A DNA stretch of 64,000 nucleotides from G963676655 sp963676655. Lineage in GTDB: Bacteria; Verrucomicrobiota; Lentisphaeria; Victivallales; Victivallaceae. The position numbers were made by a program, and so were the translations under genes. The notes under the pieces are model-generated. The model saw only the letters and a program-made list of their open reading frames with translations. It searched no databases and was not told where the DNA came from. How positions within the stretch are numbered: the first letter of the stretch is position 1; each line of letters begins with the position of its first letter. The stretch lies in NCBI GenBank assembly GCA_963676655.2, contig CAXXKX010000002.1:186001-250000 (forward strand), read 5' to 3'. This document shows positions 25,952-34,735 of the stretch, one piece after another.

Positions 25952-27297
25952 AGTTCTTCTCCTTTGTTTCCGGCAAACTGCCAGACCGGGCTGTTGATGC
26001 TCGAATAAAGTTCTTCAGCAAAATTTTCCATCCCTTTATAGCCGGCCAATGCTTCTTTGCGTTCATGGTTGTGATCGCAGAAACCGAGGCCCATTTTAAA
26101 GGCGATTGGACGTTCCTTGACGCCGCCGATGAACACGTCCGCCCCGGTTTCCCGGGCAAAGGTGGACAGTTCAAGCGGGTTTGAATCGTCAATGATGATG
26201 GTGCCGGGATCACACAAACGGGACATTATTTCATAATCTTCTTTTTTTCCGGTCTGTGAACCGACGACAACCGTTTTAATTCCCAACAGCCGCAGCGCCT
26301 TGATCAGCGATATCGCTTTGAATGCGCCCCCGACATAAATTACGGCTTTTTTCCCTTCCAGTTTAGCTTTGTATTTTTCGATGACCGGGAGCAGGTTGCT
26401 CAGTTCTTCTTTAACCAGCTCACGGGTCTTGTCAAGCATCTCGTCGCTTTTAAAGAATTCCGCGACGTCATACAGGGCCTGGGACATGTCTTCAATCCCG
26501 AAATAAGAGACCCTTTTAAATGGTATTCCGTACTTTTCTTCCATATCTTTTGCCAGATGGATCATTGAACCGGAACACTGAACCACGTTCAATGCCGCCT
26601 TGTGGGCCTTGCAAATATCCTCGACCCGACCGTCTCCGGTAATCCTGGCCAGGATATTTACTCCCATCTTCTTGTAATATTCTTCCAGCATCCAGAGTTC
26701 CCCGGCCAGATTGAAGTCGCCGAGAATGTTGATGCTGTACGGCGGTATGTTCGGATCGTCAATGGTTCCGACCAGTTTACCGAGGGCGTCGCACGCCGCT
26801 TTGTATCCATCTTTTTTGGAACCCTTGAATCCTTCGGAGTTGACCGGGATTACCGGGATTCCTTTTTCCGCCGCGACTTTGCGGCAGACCGCTTCGACAT
26901 CATCCCCGATAACCCCGACGATGCAGGTGGAGTAGATGAAGGCGGCTTTAGGACTATATTTATCAATCAACGTGACCAGAGTATTGTATAGTTTCTTTTC
27001 TCCGCCAAAAATGACGTGCTTTTCTCTCAGGTCAGTGGAAAAACTCAACCGGTGCAGTTCCGGACCGGATGATACGGTCCCGCGGATGTCCCAGGTATAT
27101 GCGGCACATCCGATCGGACCGTGAATCAGGTGGAGCGCATCCACTATCGGATACAGGACCACCCGTGAACCACAGAAGACACAGGCACGCTGACTGACCG
27201 ATCCTGCGAGGCTGGCTTTGGAACAATCAATGCTCACCTCGTTATTGTCAATTTTTGTTGCTACCTGCAACTTACGTTCTTTTAATAATTCAGTCAT
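25948..27297 (-). CDS. nifE: Nitrogenase cofactor scaffold NifE
   Basis: 449 residues, NifD-like half of the NifEN maturation complex. Blocks seen are RACVFCGSRVVLYPI, LIHGPIGCAAYTWDIRG, HVIFGGEKKLY, YSTCIVGVIGDDVEAV and VNSEGFKGSKKDGY. The cysteines correspond to those holding the shared 4Fe-4S cluster. It lacks the His residue in the NifD substrate-site position, consistent with a scaffold and not a reductase. It lies 32 nt after nifK and overlaps nifN by 4 nt. Confidence 0.94.
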   Translation of the reverse strand: MTELLKERKLQVATKIDNNEVSIDCSKASLAGSVSQRACVFCGSRVVLYPIVDALHLIHGPIGCAAYTWDIRGTVSSGPELHRLSFSTDLREKHVIFGGEKKLYNTLVTLIDKYSPKAAFIYSTCIVGVIGDDVEAVCRKVAAEKGIPVIPVNSEGFKGSKKDGYKAACDALGKLVGTIDDPNIPPYSINILGDFNLAGELWMLEEYYKKMGVNILARITGDGRVEDICKAHKAALNVVQCSGSMIHLAKDMEEKYGIPFKRVSYFGIEDMSQALYDVAEFFKSDEMLDKTRELVKEELSNLLPVIEKYKAKLEGKKAVIYVGGAFKAISLIKALRLLGIKTVVVGSQTGKKEDYEIMSRLCDPGTIIIDDSNPLELSTFARETGADVFIGGVKERPIAFKMGLGFCDHNHERKEALAGYKGMENFAEELYSSINSPVWQFAGNKGEEL

Positions 27298-27329
27298 AAG
27301 CCTGTGTCTTCCGGTTCTATTTTATCTGA

Positions 27330-28712
27330 TTACATGACTAACTCGAAGCTCTCTTCGGTCGATTCGGCATCCTGTTTGTCCATGAGCAGATCGAGAATCT
27401 TCTCAACGATGCGCATGGCGCCTTTGTAGCCGACGGTCGGGAAGTAGCTGTGTCCGACCCGGTCAAGGATCGGGAAGCCCATCCGGAGCAACGGGATATC
27501 TTCATCTCTGGAGATATACTTGCCGTAGGTGTTGCCGATGAGCAGATCAACCTTTTCATTTTTGATCCACTGATGCATCAGGAACATATCGGCGTTGGGG
27601 CCGTTTTTATATTTGGCGCCAGGTACTGCTTTGCCGACGATTTCGTCCATTCGCTTCATGAAGTATTTACCCGGGGTTCCGCTAACGGTATAATAAGGTT
27701 TCATGCCCAGATCAAGCAGGAATTCGCAAAGTGGCATCAGCTGATCAGGGTCGCCCCAGAGAGCAACTTTCTTACCGTACAGGTACTGCTGCATATCGGT
27801 GATCATATCAACCAGTCTGCCGCGTTCATCGGTGATGCTCTGCGGAACCGGAAGTCCGGAAGCATTGCTCATCTCGGTGATAAAACGGTCGGTAGCGGAG
27901 ATCCCGATCGGGATATCCAGAGTCTTATACTTGACTCCGCACTTGTTTTCCAGGTGAATCGCGCCCGGTTCAGAGCCGAATTTACCCAGCGCCAGAGTTT
28001 TGCGGGAATCGCCGGTGCTGATCAGCTCCGGAATTGTGGTTCCGCCTTTGGGATAGAATTCATGGGTTCCGGTCATCGGCGCGTCAAGCACGTCTGAGGT
28101 GTCCGGGAACATTACATATTCCACCTTCATCTTATCGGCAAGCAGTTTGATCTCACGCATATCTGAAGGTTCGACCCAGCCCGGAATAATATTGAGCTGT
28201 TTGGTCGGGGTATTGGTGTTTTCCGCAAAACCCCGGACGATTCCTTCGACCATATTGGCGAAGCCGGTCACGTGGGAGCCGATATAACTCGGAGTGTTGG
28301 CGTAAATGACATATTTTCCTTCTGGAACTTTGCCGTCATCTATGGCTTTTCCCGAGATCTGTTTCAGGTCGTCACCGATCGTTTCGGAGAGACAGGTGGA
28401 GTGGACCGCCACTATTTCCGGATCATAAATGGTGAACAGGTTGTTGAGAGCCTGTACCAGGTTGGCCTGGCCGCCGAATACAGAAGAACCTTCAGTAAAT
28501 GAGCTGGTGCCGGCCATGATCGGTTCTTTGTAGTGCCTTGTCAACGCGCTGCGATGATAGGAACAGCAACCCTGAGAACCGTGACTGTGCGGCAGACATC
28601 CGTGGATACCAAGGGCCGCGTACATCGCTCCGACCGGCTGACAGGTTTTCGCCGGATTGATAGTCAGAGCCTTACGCTCTTTGACTTCTTTTGGTGTATG
28701 TCTTAATAACAT
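27330..28712 (-). CDS. nifK: Nitrogenase molybdenum-iron protein beta chain NifK
   Basis: 460 residues. Beta subunit of the MoFe protein, sharing the P-cluster with NifD. P-cluster cysteine positions are C24 (PAKTCQPVGA), C49 (GSQGCCSY) and C107 (HSTCLSETIGDD). The protein lacks the ~50-residue N-terminal extension of the Azotobacter type, the size seen in clostridial and methanogen NifK, and NifD is correspondingly long. It begins 16 nt after the nifD stop. No lesion is seen; function in a Mo nitrogenase is expected. Confidence 0.96.
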   Translation of the reverse strand: MLLRHTPKEVKERKALTINPAKTCQPVGAMYAALGIHGCLPHSHGSQGCCSYHRSALTRHYKEPIMAGTSSFTEGSSVFGGQANLVQALNNLFTIYDPEIVAVHSTCLSETIGDDLKQISGKAIDDGKVPEGKYVIYANTPSYIGSHVTGFANMVEGIVRGFAENTNTPTKQLNIIPGWVEPSDMREIKLLADKMKVEYVMFPDTSDVLDAPMTGTHEFYPKGGTTIPELISTGDSRKTLALGKFGSEPGAIHLENKCGVKYKTLDIPIGISATDRFITEMSNASGLPVPQSITDERGRLVDMITDMQQYLYGKKVALWGDPDQLMPLCEFLLDLGMKPYYTVSGTPGKYFMKRMDEIVGKAVPGAKYKNGPNADMFLMHQWIKNEKVDLLIGNTYGKYISRDEDIPLLRMGFPILDRVGHSYFPTVGYKGAMRIVEKILDLLMDKQDAESTEESFELVM

Positions 28713-28728
28713 TTTTAGTCTCCTTTTG

Positions 28729-30351
28729 TTAAGCGCTGAACAGTTCCGCGGTAATTGTCGGAGTATCCTGCCACGGCGCTTTGATCAGACCCCATACCTT
28801 GGAGTTGACCATGCGGTCGATTTCTTTGTAGAAATTAATCGCGCCTTTGAACCCCGCATACGGGCCGCCGTAATCGTAGCTGTGCAGCTGTTTCAACGGA
28901 ACTCCCATTTTCTGGACGCAGTATTTTTCTTTGATACCGGCGCAGAATACGGCAGGTTTATAGATTTCGATCAGTTTTTCTGTTTCATAATGGGAAATAT
29001 CGTCAATGACCATAGTTCCTTCTGCCATTTCCGGCATCATGCCGGCGTAATCCTTGAACGTGTAACCGTCTTTCTCCAGCTTGCTCATCGCTTTATCGGA
29101 TTTTCTCGGATTGAATTTTTCCGGGTCAGCCTCGATGTGCAGTTCTTCGATATTCCGGCTGTCAGCGTCCAGTTTGATGTTCGGCAGTACTTCGCGCCCT
29201 TCATAGTCGTCGCGATGGGCGAACTCATATCCGGCTGCGATAGTCGGCATGCCGATTTCCTTGAACAGTTCCTGATAGTGGTGGGCGCGTGATCCGCCGA
29301 CGAACATCATGGCCAGTTTGCCTTCAGTTCTCGGCTTGATTTCCGCCGCTGCGGCTTTTACCGCTCCGATTTCGTCCGCGATAACTTTTTCAACTGTCGC
29401 CATCAGCTCTTTGTCTTCAAAGTACTCGGCGATTTTCCGCAGAGATTTGGCGGTGGCTTCCGCGCCGATGAAGTTGACCTTGATCCACGGAATGCCGTAT
29501 TTCTTTTCAAGCATGTCCGCGACGTAGTTGATTGAGCGGTGACACATTACCGTGTTCAAATCGGCAGTATGGGCCATTTCGAACTGGTCGATGGACGAGT
29601 TGCCGCTAAAGCTGGAAACCAGGGTTATTCCGCAAAGTTTCAGCAGACGTTCGATTTCGAACGCATCACCACCGATATTGTATTCACCCAGCATATTGAT
29701 TTTGTATTTTCCTTCCGGACCATCATCGTTAAGGCCGATGACGTGTTTGAATATCTGGTTGTTCGCAATATGGTGACCGGCGGACTGGCTGACGCCTTTG
29801 TAGCCTTCACAGCTGAATCCGAATACGTTGCAGTCGCCGAATTTTGCTTTCATTTCTTTAGCAACAGCGTGAACATCGTCACCAATCAGCCCGATCGGGC
29901 AGGTTGAGAAGATCGCGATTGCATGTGGATGGAATAAGTCGTAGGCTTCCTGGATCGCTTCTTTAAGTTTTTTCTCACCGCCGAACACGATGTTTTCATC
30001 CTGCATGTCGGTGGAGAAACAATAAGTCATATAGTTTTCACCGTCCGGACCTGGGCTGGTCTGGTTACGTCTGGTTAACCAGCTGTAAAAACCGCAGCCG
30101 ATCGGGCCGTGTGTGATGTTAACGATGTCGCGGGTCGGACCAAGTACCACACCTTTGCAACCGGCATAACAGCAGCCGCGCTGGGTGATGATTCCCGGAA
30201 CCGTCCTGACATTTGCCTGGATCTCCTGACCCGTGCCGGGTTCGTTGACCACTATGGACTTGGCTCTTTTTCGGGCTACTTTCACCGGATATTTTTTGAT
30301 GATTTCTTCCTTGATTGTAGCCGCGTCAGGTAATTTTTTCTTTATAGTCAT
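28729..30351 (-). CDS. nifD: Nitrogenase molybdenum-iron protein alpha chain NifD
   Basis: 540 residues, catalytic alpha subunit of Mo nitrogenase. P-cluster cysteines are C60 (RGCCYAGCKGVV), C86 (GPIGCGFYS) and C151 (STCPIGLIGDD). FeMo-co ligands are C270 (TVMCHRSINY) and H490 (LHSYDYGGPYAG). The substrate-site Q189 and H193 (SQSAGHH) are also intact. An insertion at about 385-440 is the clostridial-type feature and pairs with the short NifK. VnfD/AnfD are excluded by the absence of a delta-subunit gene and by the NifEN partners. Its start overlaps nifI2 by 4 nt. Confidence 0.97.
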   Translation of the reverse strand: MTIKKKLPDAATIKEEIIKKYPVKVARKRAKSIVVNEPGTGQEIQANVRTVPGIITQRGCCYAGCKGVVLGPTRDIVNITHGPIGCGFYSWLTRRNQTSPGPDGENYMTYCFSTDMQDENIVFGGEKKLKEAIQEAYDLFHPHAIAIFSTCPIGLIGDDVHAVAKEMKAKFGDCNVFGFSCEGYKGVSQSAGHHIANNQIFKHVIGLNDDGPEGKYKINMLGEYNIGGDAFEIERLLKLCGITLVSSFSGNSSIDQFEMAHTADLNTVMCHRSINYVADMLEKKYGIPWIKVNFIGAEATAKSLRKIAEYFEDKELMATVEKVIADEIGAVKAAAAEIKPRTEGKLAMMFVGGSRAHHYQELFKEIGMPTIAAGYEFAHRDDYEGREVLPNIKLDADSRNIEELHIEADPEKFNPRKSDKAMSKLEKDGYTFKDYAGMMPEMAEGTMVIDDISHYETEKLIEIYKPAVFCAGIKEKYCVQKMGVPLKQLHSYDYGGPYAGFKGAINFYKEIDRMVNSKVWGLIKAPWQDTPTITAELFSA

Positions 30352-30758
30352 TCTAAACCTCCTGAAGAATCCAGTACGTTTCCGCCGGATGCTCCTGTCG
30401 CGATTTCTCCATTTCTTACTCGAATCGCCTCACTGACCGGAACCACGAAGATTTTTCCGTCACCGGCGTTACCGGTTTGATTCTCGTCAATGATCGCTTT
30501 GACGGTGCGGTCTACCCAGTCGTCTGAAACTACTACTGAGATCATTCTTTTCGGAACCAACCGCGGACCGTCACCTAATTGTGAGACCGCTTCCATGTAG
30601 CCGTCTTCGGCTCCTTTAAGGATTCGGTAATCAACAAAACCTTTACCGCGGCCCAGGACTCTGCCGGTTGCGCTGAACGAGGTGATTCCAACTGCGTTCA
30701 ATGCCCGCTTGGTCTCGTTGATTTTGTTCATTCTAATTATTGCCATTACTTCTTTCAT
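30348..30758 (-). CDS. nifI2: Nitrogenase regulatory PII-like protein NifI2
   Basis: 136 residues of the GlnB superfamily. MAIIRMNKINETKRALNAVG is the first PII strand-helix, VDYRILKGAEDG covers a shortened T-loop region without the uridylylation tyrosine context of GlnB, and GNAGDGKIFVVPVSEAIRVRNGE is the C-terminal PII signature. With NifI1 it switches off nitrogenase post-translationally by binding NifDK when 2-oxoglutarate is low (known from Methanococcus). Its stop overlaps nifD (ATGA), and it is longer than NifI1, as usual. Confidence 0.93.
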   Translation of the reverse strand: MKEVMAIIRMNKINETKRALNAVGITSFSATGRVLGRGKGFVDYRILKGAEDGYMEAVSQLGDGPRLVPKRMISVVVSDDWVDRTVKAIIDENQTGNAGDGKIFVVPVSEAIRVRNGEIATGASGGNVLDSSGGLE

Positions 30759-30781
30759 TGTACCATTCTCCCGGTTGCAGG

Positions 30782-31105
30782 TTAAACGTCTTTTACGCCT
30801 GAACTGATGGTATAGACCTCTTCTACTGGTTGGATAAATATTTTACCGTCACCAAAGTTTCCCGAGCCGGTTTTGGCACGTTGCATGATCGTGTTGATGA
30901 CAAAATCCTTGTCAGCTTCCGGGATTACCACCAGCAGCATTTCTTTCGGCAGTTCGTCATAATGGACCTCGCCAACTTTCAAGCCGCGCTGTTTTCCGCG
31001 TCCGAACACCGGAACTTTTGTAACCGCCGGATAACCGGCTTCAAGTAACCCTGCCAGGACGTAATCGCTTTTTTCCGGCCTTACAACTGCTTTAATCATT
31101 ATCAT
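30782..31105 (-). CDS. nifI1: Nitrogenase regulatory PII-like protein NifI1
   Basis: 107 residues, GlnB-like. Typical features are MIKAVVRPEKSDYVLAGLLE, VPVFGRGKQRG, YDELPKEMLLVVIPE and GNFGDGKIFIQPVEEVYTI. It forms a hetero-oligomer with NifI2 and controls dinitrogenase activity in response to 2-oxoglutarate and ATP/ADP in methanogens; the same role is inferred here. It lies between nifH and nifI2, the archetypal position. A GAGG site precedes the ATG at 31105. Confidence 0.93.
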   Translation of the reverse strand: MIMIKAVVRPEKSDYVLAGLLEAGYPAVTKVPVFGRGKQRGLKVGEVHYDELPKEMLLVVIPEADKDFVINTIMQRAKTGSGNFGDGKIFIQPVEEVYTISSGVKDV

Positions 31106-31152
31106 TTTTAGATCCTCTTCTTTTTGTTTTTTGTGATGTATAAAAGAACGGG

Positions 31153-31974
31153 TTAGGCTATACCGAAATCAATCAGCAGTTTTTCCAGCTCATCAATTTC
31201 CAGGGGAGTGGGAATCACAAACATTTCATTTTTTTCGATATTTTTTGCCAAAGTACGATACTCGTCTGCCTGACTGTGAGTCGGCTCGAAGTCGATTACC
31301 GTTTTGCGGTTGATCTCCGCGCGCTGTACCATGTTGTCACGAGGTACGAAATGAATCATTTGGGTTCCGAGGCGTTTGGCCAGTTCTTCGATCATTTCTC
31401 TTTCATTGTCAACCTTACGGCTGTTACAGATCAGACCGCCGAGGCGAACACCACCGGTGTCAGCGTATTTAACGATACCTTTACAGATATTGTTAGCGGC
31501 GTACATAGCCATCATTTCGCCTGATACAACGATGTAGATTTCCTGGGCTTTCCCGTCACGGATCGGCATCGCGAATCCGCCGCAGACAACGTCGCCAAGA
31601 ACATCATAGAAAGCGTAGTCAAGTTCCCATTCGTCGTCATAAGCTCCGAGCTGTTCAAGCAGGGTGATCGAGGTAATAATACCACGTCCGGCACAGCCTA
31701 CGCCAGGTTCCGGCCCACCGGATTCAACACAGCGGGTTCCGCCGTATCCCGGTTTGATGACGTCATCGATTTCCACGTCTTCGCCTTCTTCCCGAAGCGT
31801 GTCGAGCACGGTCTTCTGGGCCAGGCCTCCGAGCAACAGTCGGGTCGAGTCTGCTTTCGGGTCACAGCCGACTACCATTACTTTTTTTCCGAGTTCCGCC
31901 AGGCCGGCAACTGTATTCTGGGTTGTAGTGGATTTCCCAATGCCGCCTTTTCCGTAAATCGCAATCTTTCTCAT
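31153..31974 (-). CDS. nifH: Nitrogenase iron protein NifH
   Basis: 273 residues from the ATG at 31974 (AAGGAG 9 nt upstream); an upstream in-frame ATG at 32007 would add an 11-residue extension unlike the family. It is the ATP-driven electron donor to NifDK and also acts in FeMo-co maturation. P-loop GKGGIGKS is at 8-15, switch I at VGCDPKADST, and the 4Fe-4S ligands C94 (GVGCAGRG, with R97, the ADP-ribosylation site in other bacteria) and C131 (DVVCGGFAMP). First gene of the operon, behind a sigma54-type promoter. Confidence 0.97.
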   Translation of the reverse strand: MRKIAIYGKGGIGKSTTTQNTVAGLAELGKKVMVVGCDPKADSTRLLLGGLAQKTVLDTLREEGEDVEIDDVIKPGYGGTRCVESGGPEPGVGCAGRGIITSITLLEQLGAYDDEWELDYAFYDVLGDVVCGGFAMPIRDGKAQEIYIVVSGEMMAMYAANNICKGIVKYADTGGVRLGGLICNSRKVDNEREMIEELAKRLGTQMIHFVPRDNMVQRAEINRKTVIDFEPTHSQADEYRTLAKNIEKNEMFVIPTPLEIDELEKLLIDFGIA

Positions 31975-32079
31975 CTTACAATTCTCCTTGTTGTTAATTC
32001 GGGCCATATCCTTTTTTACGGCCGCCTATTATTGTTTAATTTTTTTAATGCTCATGCATTTTACAGTTGCCATATACAT

Positions 32080-32096
32080 AGCGTTTACTGTGCCAA
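32080..32096 (-). promoter_or_regulatory. sigma54-type promoter of the nif operon
   Basis: On the minus strand TTGGCACAGTAAACGCT: the -24 box TGGCAC is perfect and the -12 GC is exactly 12 bp from GG, though the -12 box reads ACGC, not TTGC. The predicted start is near 32070, about 96 nt before the NifH ATG. Confidence 0.65.
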
Positions 32097-32254
32097 GTTT
32101 TTTTATTTATATTGTAAGTTGCTGTTTATTATTTGTTTGTGATTTTATTGTTGGGGTGTTTTTGTGTTTGAGTAGGGATTGCGGCATCGCGGAAATCCAG
32201 TTTGCCTTGACTTTTTTTTCATTCCATGGAAAAGAATTTCACACCGGGATGAGT

Positions 32255-32272
32255 TATGATAATGAAATCATA
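32255..32272. promoter_or_regulatory. 6-6-6 inverted repeat upstream of nifH, candidate activator site
   Basis: TATGAT-AATGAA-ATCATA, about 160 bp upstream of the nif sigma54-type promoter, a distance typical for enhancer-binding proteins. It is not the classical NifA site TGT-N10-ACA, which I could not find. The intergenic stretch 31975-32592 is otherwise AT-rich. Confidence 0.3.
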
Positions 32273-32310
32273 GATGTAAGGTGTTGATAAATAGTATAAT
32301 ACGTTCAATG

Positions 32311-32547
32311 TTTGACAAAATTGACAAATTGTCAAGTGAAATGGAAATAATTGTCAAACAGAGTAATTTATTGCTCTAAACGAAATGAAATTTAAATAAT
32401 AATAATTACTTCGAATGGAGCAGAGGGAACAAATTGTCATTATAATAGGCTCTTTGACTTTTTTCCATCATAATGAATTATTGTAAGCATTTGTTGTAAA
32501 AGTAATTATCGTTTTTTTATAATCAAGGCATTAGACAATTTGACAAA
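32311..32547. repeat. Cluster of TTGACAA/TTGTCAA motifs
   Basis: TTGACAA occurs at 312, 321 and 540 (last three digits of 32xxx) and TTGTCA(A) at 329, 351 and 434. The 321 and 329 copies form the perfect palindrome TTGACAA-A-TTGTCAA. The last copy is the -35 box of the transposase promoter. The cluster lies between nifH and the transposase and may serve either as operator or activator site. Confidence 0.5.
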
Positions 32548-32568
32548 CTCGCTTTCAATGTATATATT
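32540..32568 (+). promoter_or_regulatory. sigma70-type promoter for the transposase gene
   Basis: TTGACA (32540-32545), 17-nt spacer, TATATT (32563-32568), 24 nt before the start codon, overlapping one TTGACAAA repeat. Confidence 0.6.
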
Positions 32569-32592
32569 ATCACTAACCATAAGGAGGACAAA

Positions 32593-33567
32593 ATGGACGC
32601 ACGAATGAAAGTTAAAGGCGAAGGCTGCTACTACCATCTTTACAACCGCATCGGCTGCATCAAAGGCGAACATCCCTTTTCCGATGCTGACAAGGAATAC
32701 GGCTTCAAATTGCTCCTATATCTTTGCGATTACTTTTTGATCGAGGTCATTTCCGCCGCCTGGATGGGCAATCATTTTCACCTCGTGGTCTACGCTCCCG
32801 GACCCAACGAACTGCCGCCTCTTGAGGTCATTGTCAAGCGTCACAACGCCTATTACAAGTCAATGAAAAAAATCTTCAAATTCGGCCCGCGAACCCCGGT
32901 CATCAGCCTCGAAAACAAAGTGCAATGTCAGGAGATTAGCCTAAAAATGATTGATATAAGTCGTTTTATGTCGGCTTATCAAAGGCAATTCACCTGCGTT
33001 TATAACGAAACCCGTAACCGTACCGGGCAACTCTGGGGCGGACGCTTCAAAAGCGTGATTCTCGAGCGCATAAACGCCCTGGCCGCCTGCGTTACGTACG
33101 TCGAACTCAACCCAGTCCGAGCTGGCCTGAAAAACGATCCGGCAGACTATAATTTCACCACCTGGGGACGGTATTGCAGAAGTGGAAAACACATGTTCTA
33201 CAAGAATTTCGTCAAGCATATGAAGCAAAATATTACCACTGGTGATACGTCGCATTGGACTGATATCGAGGTGTTTGCGTTCTTTCGAGGAGAGCTGGCG
33301 CGGATAATTACCGCTGAAAGCGGAGCATCAAGCGAAGAAATCTACGCTGCACGTGATAAAGCCCGACGAAAAGAATCAATGCACGTACGTTTCCTGCGAC
33401 GCACTCGACACTTTACCGAAGGAGCGATTTTAGGTTCAAAATTGTTCATTCGCCAAACCGGAAGCCTATTTGACGATCCGGCGCGAATTCAGAAAAAACA
33501 CTTCTCCCGAGGCACCAGCCCCTCCGGAATGCTGTATTGTTTCAGAAGGCTAAAGAATTCGTTATGA
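32593..33567 (+). CDS. REP-associated tyrosine transposase (Y1 HUH superfamily)
   Basis: 324 residues. A single-strand DNA transposase of the IS200-like/RAYT group: HUH motif GNHFHLVV (near residues 58-65), catalytic tyrosine region ISRFMSAYQRQF, RAYT-typical NRTGQLWGGRFKS, YVELNPVRAGL and a 100-residue C-terminal extension. ATG 32593 with AAGGAGG upstream. No IS200-type ends or target duplications are seen, so it may be a domesticated RAYT acting on dispersed palindromes (several short hairpins with 3-nt loops occur in this window). It separates nifH from the glycan region. Confidence 0.88.
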   Translation: MDARMKVKGEGCYYHLYNRIGCIKGEHPFSDADKEYGFKLLLYLCDYFLIEVISAAWMGNHFHLVVYAPGPNELPPLEVIVKRHNAYYKSMKKIFKFGPRTPVISLENKVQCQEISLKMIDISRFMSAYQRQFTCVYNETRNRTGQLWGGRFKSVILERINALAACVTYVELNPVRAGLKNDPADYNFTTWGRYCRSGKHMFYKNFVKHMKQNITTGDTSHWTDIEVFAFFRGELARIITAESGASSEEIYAARDKARRKESMHVRFLRRTRHFTEGAILGSKLFIRQTGSLFDDPARIQKKHFSRGTSPSGMLYCFRRLKNSL

Positions 33568-33702
33568 TAATATATTGAAAATTTGTGGTTGAATAAGAAC
33601 AATGAGAGCATAATTTTCCAGGAAATATCCATGAAGTTTTAAATGTTGATATTCAATATTTATAGTTACGGTAATTGTTTTTATGAATTGCATCGGATTG
33701 AG

Positions 33703-34590
33703 TTAAGAGTCATTATTACGTTTTCTGAAATCACGCGGAGCAAGTCCGGTTTTCCGCTTGAATGCGCGGGAAAAAGTAAATTGATCGGAGAAGTGGAGCA
33801 GATTGCTGATCTCCTTGATGTTCATATCGGTTTCCGATAATAAGCGTCTGGCCGTGCTGATTCTGGCGTCCAAAACTATTTTGGCGGGGGAATTGTCCAG
33901 GTGTTCCGAGCAGAGACCGGTCAATTTGGCCGGACTCATTCCCAGCAGGGAAGCCAGATCACGTACGTTCAGGTTTGAAGTGAAGATGTTGGCCGAGATT
34001 ACCCGGTTTAATTGTGATGAAAAACTGTTCCCGGCGACTTCCTGGAACATTTGATCGGAGAGCGAGTCATCCGGAATGTGCTTGACCAGCAGCCAGAATA
34101 TCGCGGAAAGTTGTGATGAAATATACTTGGGGGCGGGCGAAGATGATTGTATTTCGGTGGAAATATCTTTGAACAGTGAAGCAAAAGGTTCCGGCGGCAG
34201 TTTGATTATCTGTTGCCCGGCTGCTATTCCGGCTTTCAGTAATCTGGCGGAGACGCCGATATTTAGTTCAGAACATAAAACAAAGTTTAACGCGTGATAT
34301 TTCAGTCCCACGTGAACCGCGTCAAGATGGATGTCGCCGGGGCAGATTATCAAAGCATCTCCCGGTTCCAGTTCCAGTTCACGGCCGTTGAGAGTCGCTC
34401 TGTATTTTCCCTGTGTGACATAGATCAGTTCATGGTCCGGATGACGATGTTCCACATACAGGAAATAAGATTGGCTGCTGTCAATCGTGTAGCGCTGGAA
34501 TTCAGGATACAGCTCCGATTTTACATCGCGCAGAGCCGTATAACATAATTCGTGAGGAAAATCTTTTTGCATTTTTTCAACTACCGGCAA
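33703..34590 (-). CDS. AraC-family transcriptional regulator
   Basis: 295 residues. An N-terminal cupin sensor (YFLYVEHRHPDHELIYVTQG, LELEPGDALIICPGDIH) is followed by a C-terminal pair of HTH motifs (VRDLASLLGMSPAKLTGLCSEHL and IKEISNLLHFSDQFTFSRAFKRKTGL). Divergent from the beta-mannosidase gene, with a 31-bp palindromic site between the two; this strongly suggests it controls that gene, probably in response to a manno-oligosaccharide (inference). The start ATG 34590 lies 26 nt from the palindrome, allowing autoregulation. Confidence 0.9.
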   Translation of the reverse strand: MPVVEKMQKDFPHELCYTALRDVKSELYPEFQRYTIDSSQSYFLYVEHRHPDHELIYVTQGKYRATLNGRELELEPGDALIICPGDIHLDAVHVGLKYHALNFVLCSELNIGVSARLLKAGIAAGQQIIKLPPEPFASLFKDISTEIQSSSPAPKYISSQLSAIFWLLVKHIPDDSLSDQMFQEVAGNSFSSQLNRVISANIFTSNLNVRDLASLLGMSPAKLTGLCSEHLDNSPAKIVLDARISTARRLLSETDMNIKEISNLLHFSDQFTFSRAFKRKTGLAPRDFRKRNNDS

Positions 34591-34616
34591 TCAGACGATA
34601 CATTTGCCGGGACTTA

Positions 34617-34647
34617 TTTAAATTAACATGTTTTATGTTAATTTAAA
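34617..34647. promoter_or_regulatory. Perfect 13-5-13 palindrome between AraC and GH2 genes
   Basis: TTTAAATTAACAT-GTTTT-ATGTTAATTTAAA, a perfect 13-bp inverted repeat with a 5-nt centre. Located in the divergent intergenic region 27 nt from the AraC start and about 90 nt from the GH2 start. Best read as the AraC-type operator; a hairpin in RNA is the alternative. Confidence 0.6.
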
Positions 34648-34735
34648 CATAAAAACAGCGTTTTCAAGTGTTTGTTTTGCTATTAATGTGATGTATTGTT
34701 ATATTAAAATGAAATTCAAAACAGGAGAATCAAAT

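Noticed and set aside
28729..30351. Vanadium or iron-only nitrogenase
   Set aside because: No delta-subunit gene (vnfG/anfG) is present, NifEN and NifV accompany it and NifD shows Mo-type residues, so it is a Mo enzyme.
31974..32007. Longer NifH start at 32007
   Set aside because: The extension MARINNKENCK is unlike NifH and has no ribosome site; the family-typical start at 31974 has AAGGAG.
32100..32300. Classical NifA site TGT-N10-ACA upstream of nifH
   Set aside because: I scanned the region by eye and found no match; only alternative inverted repeats are reported.
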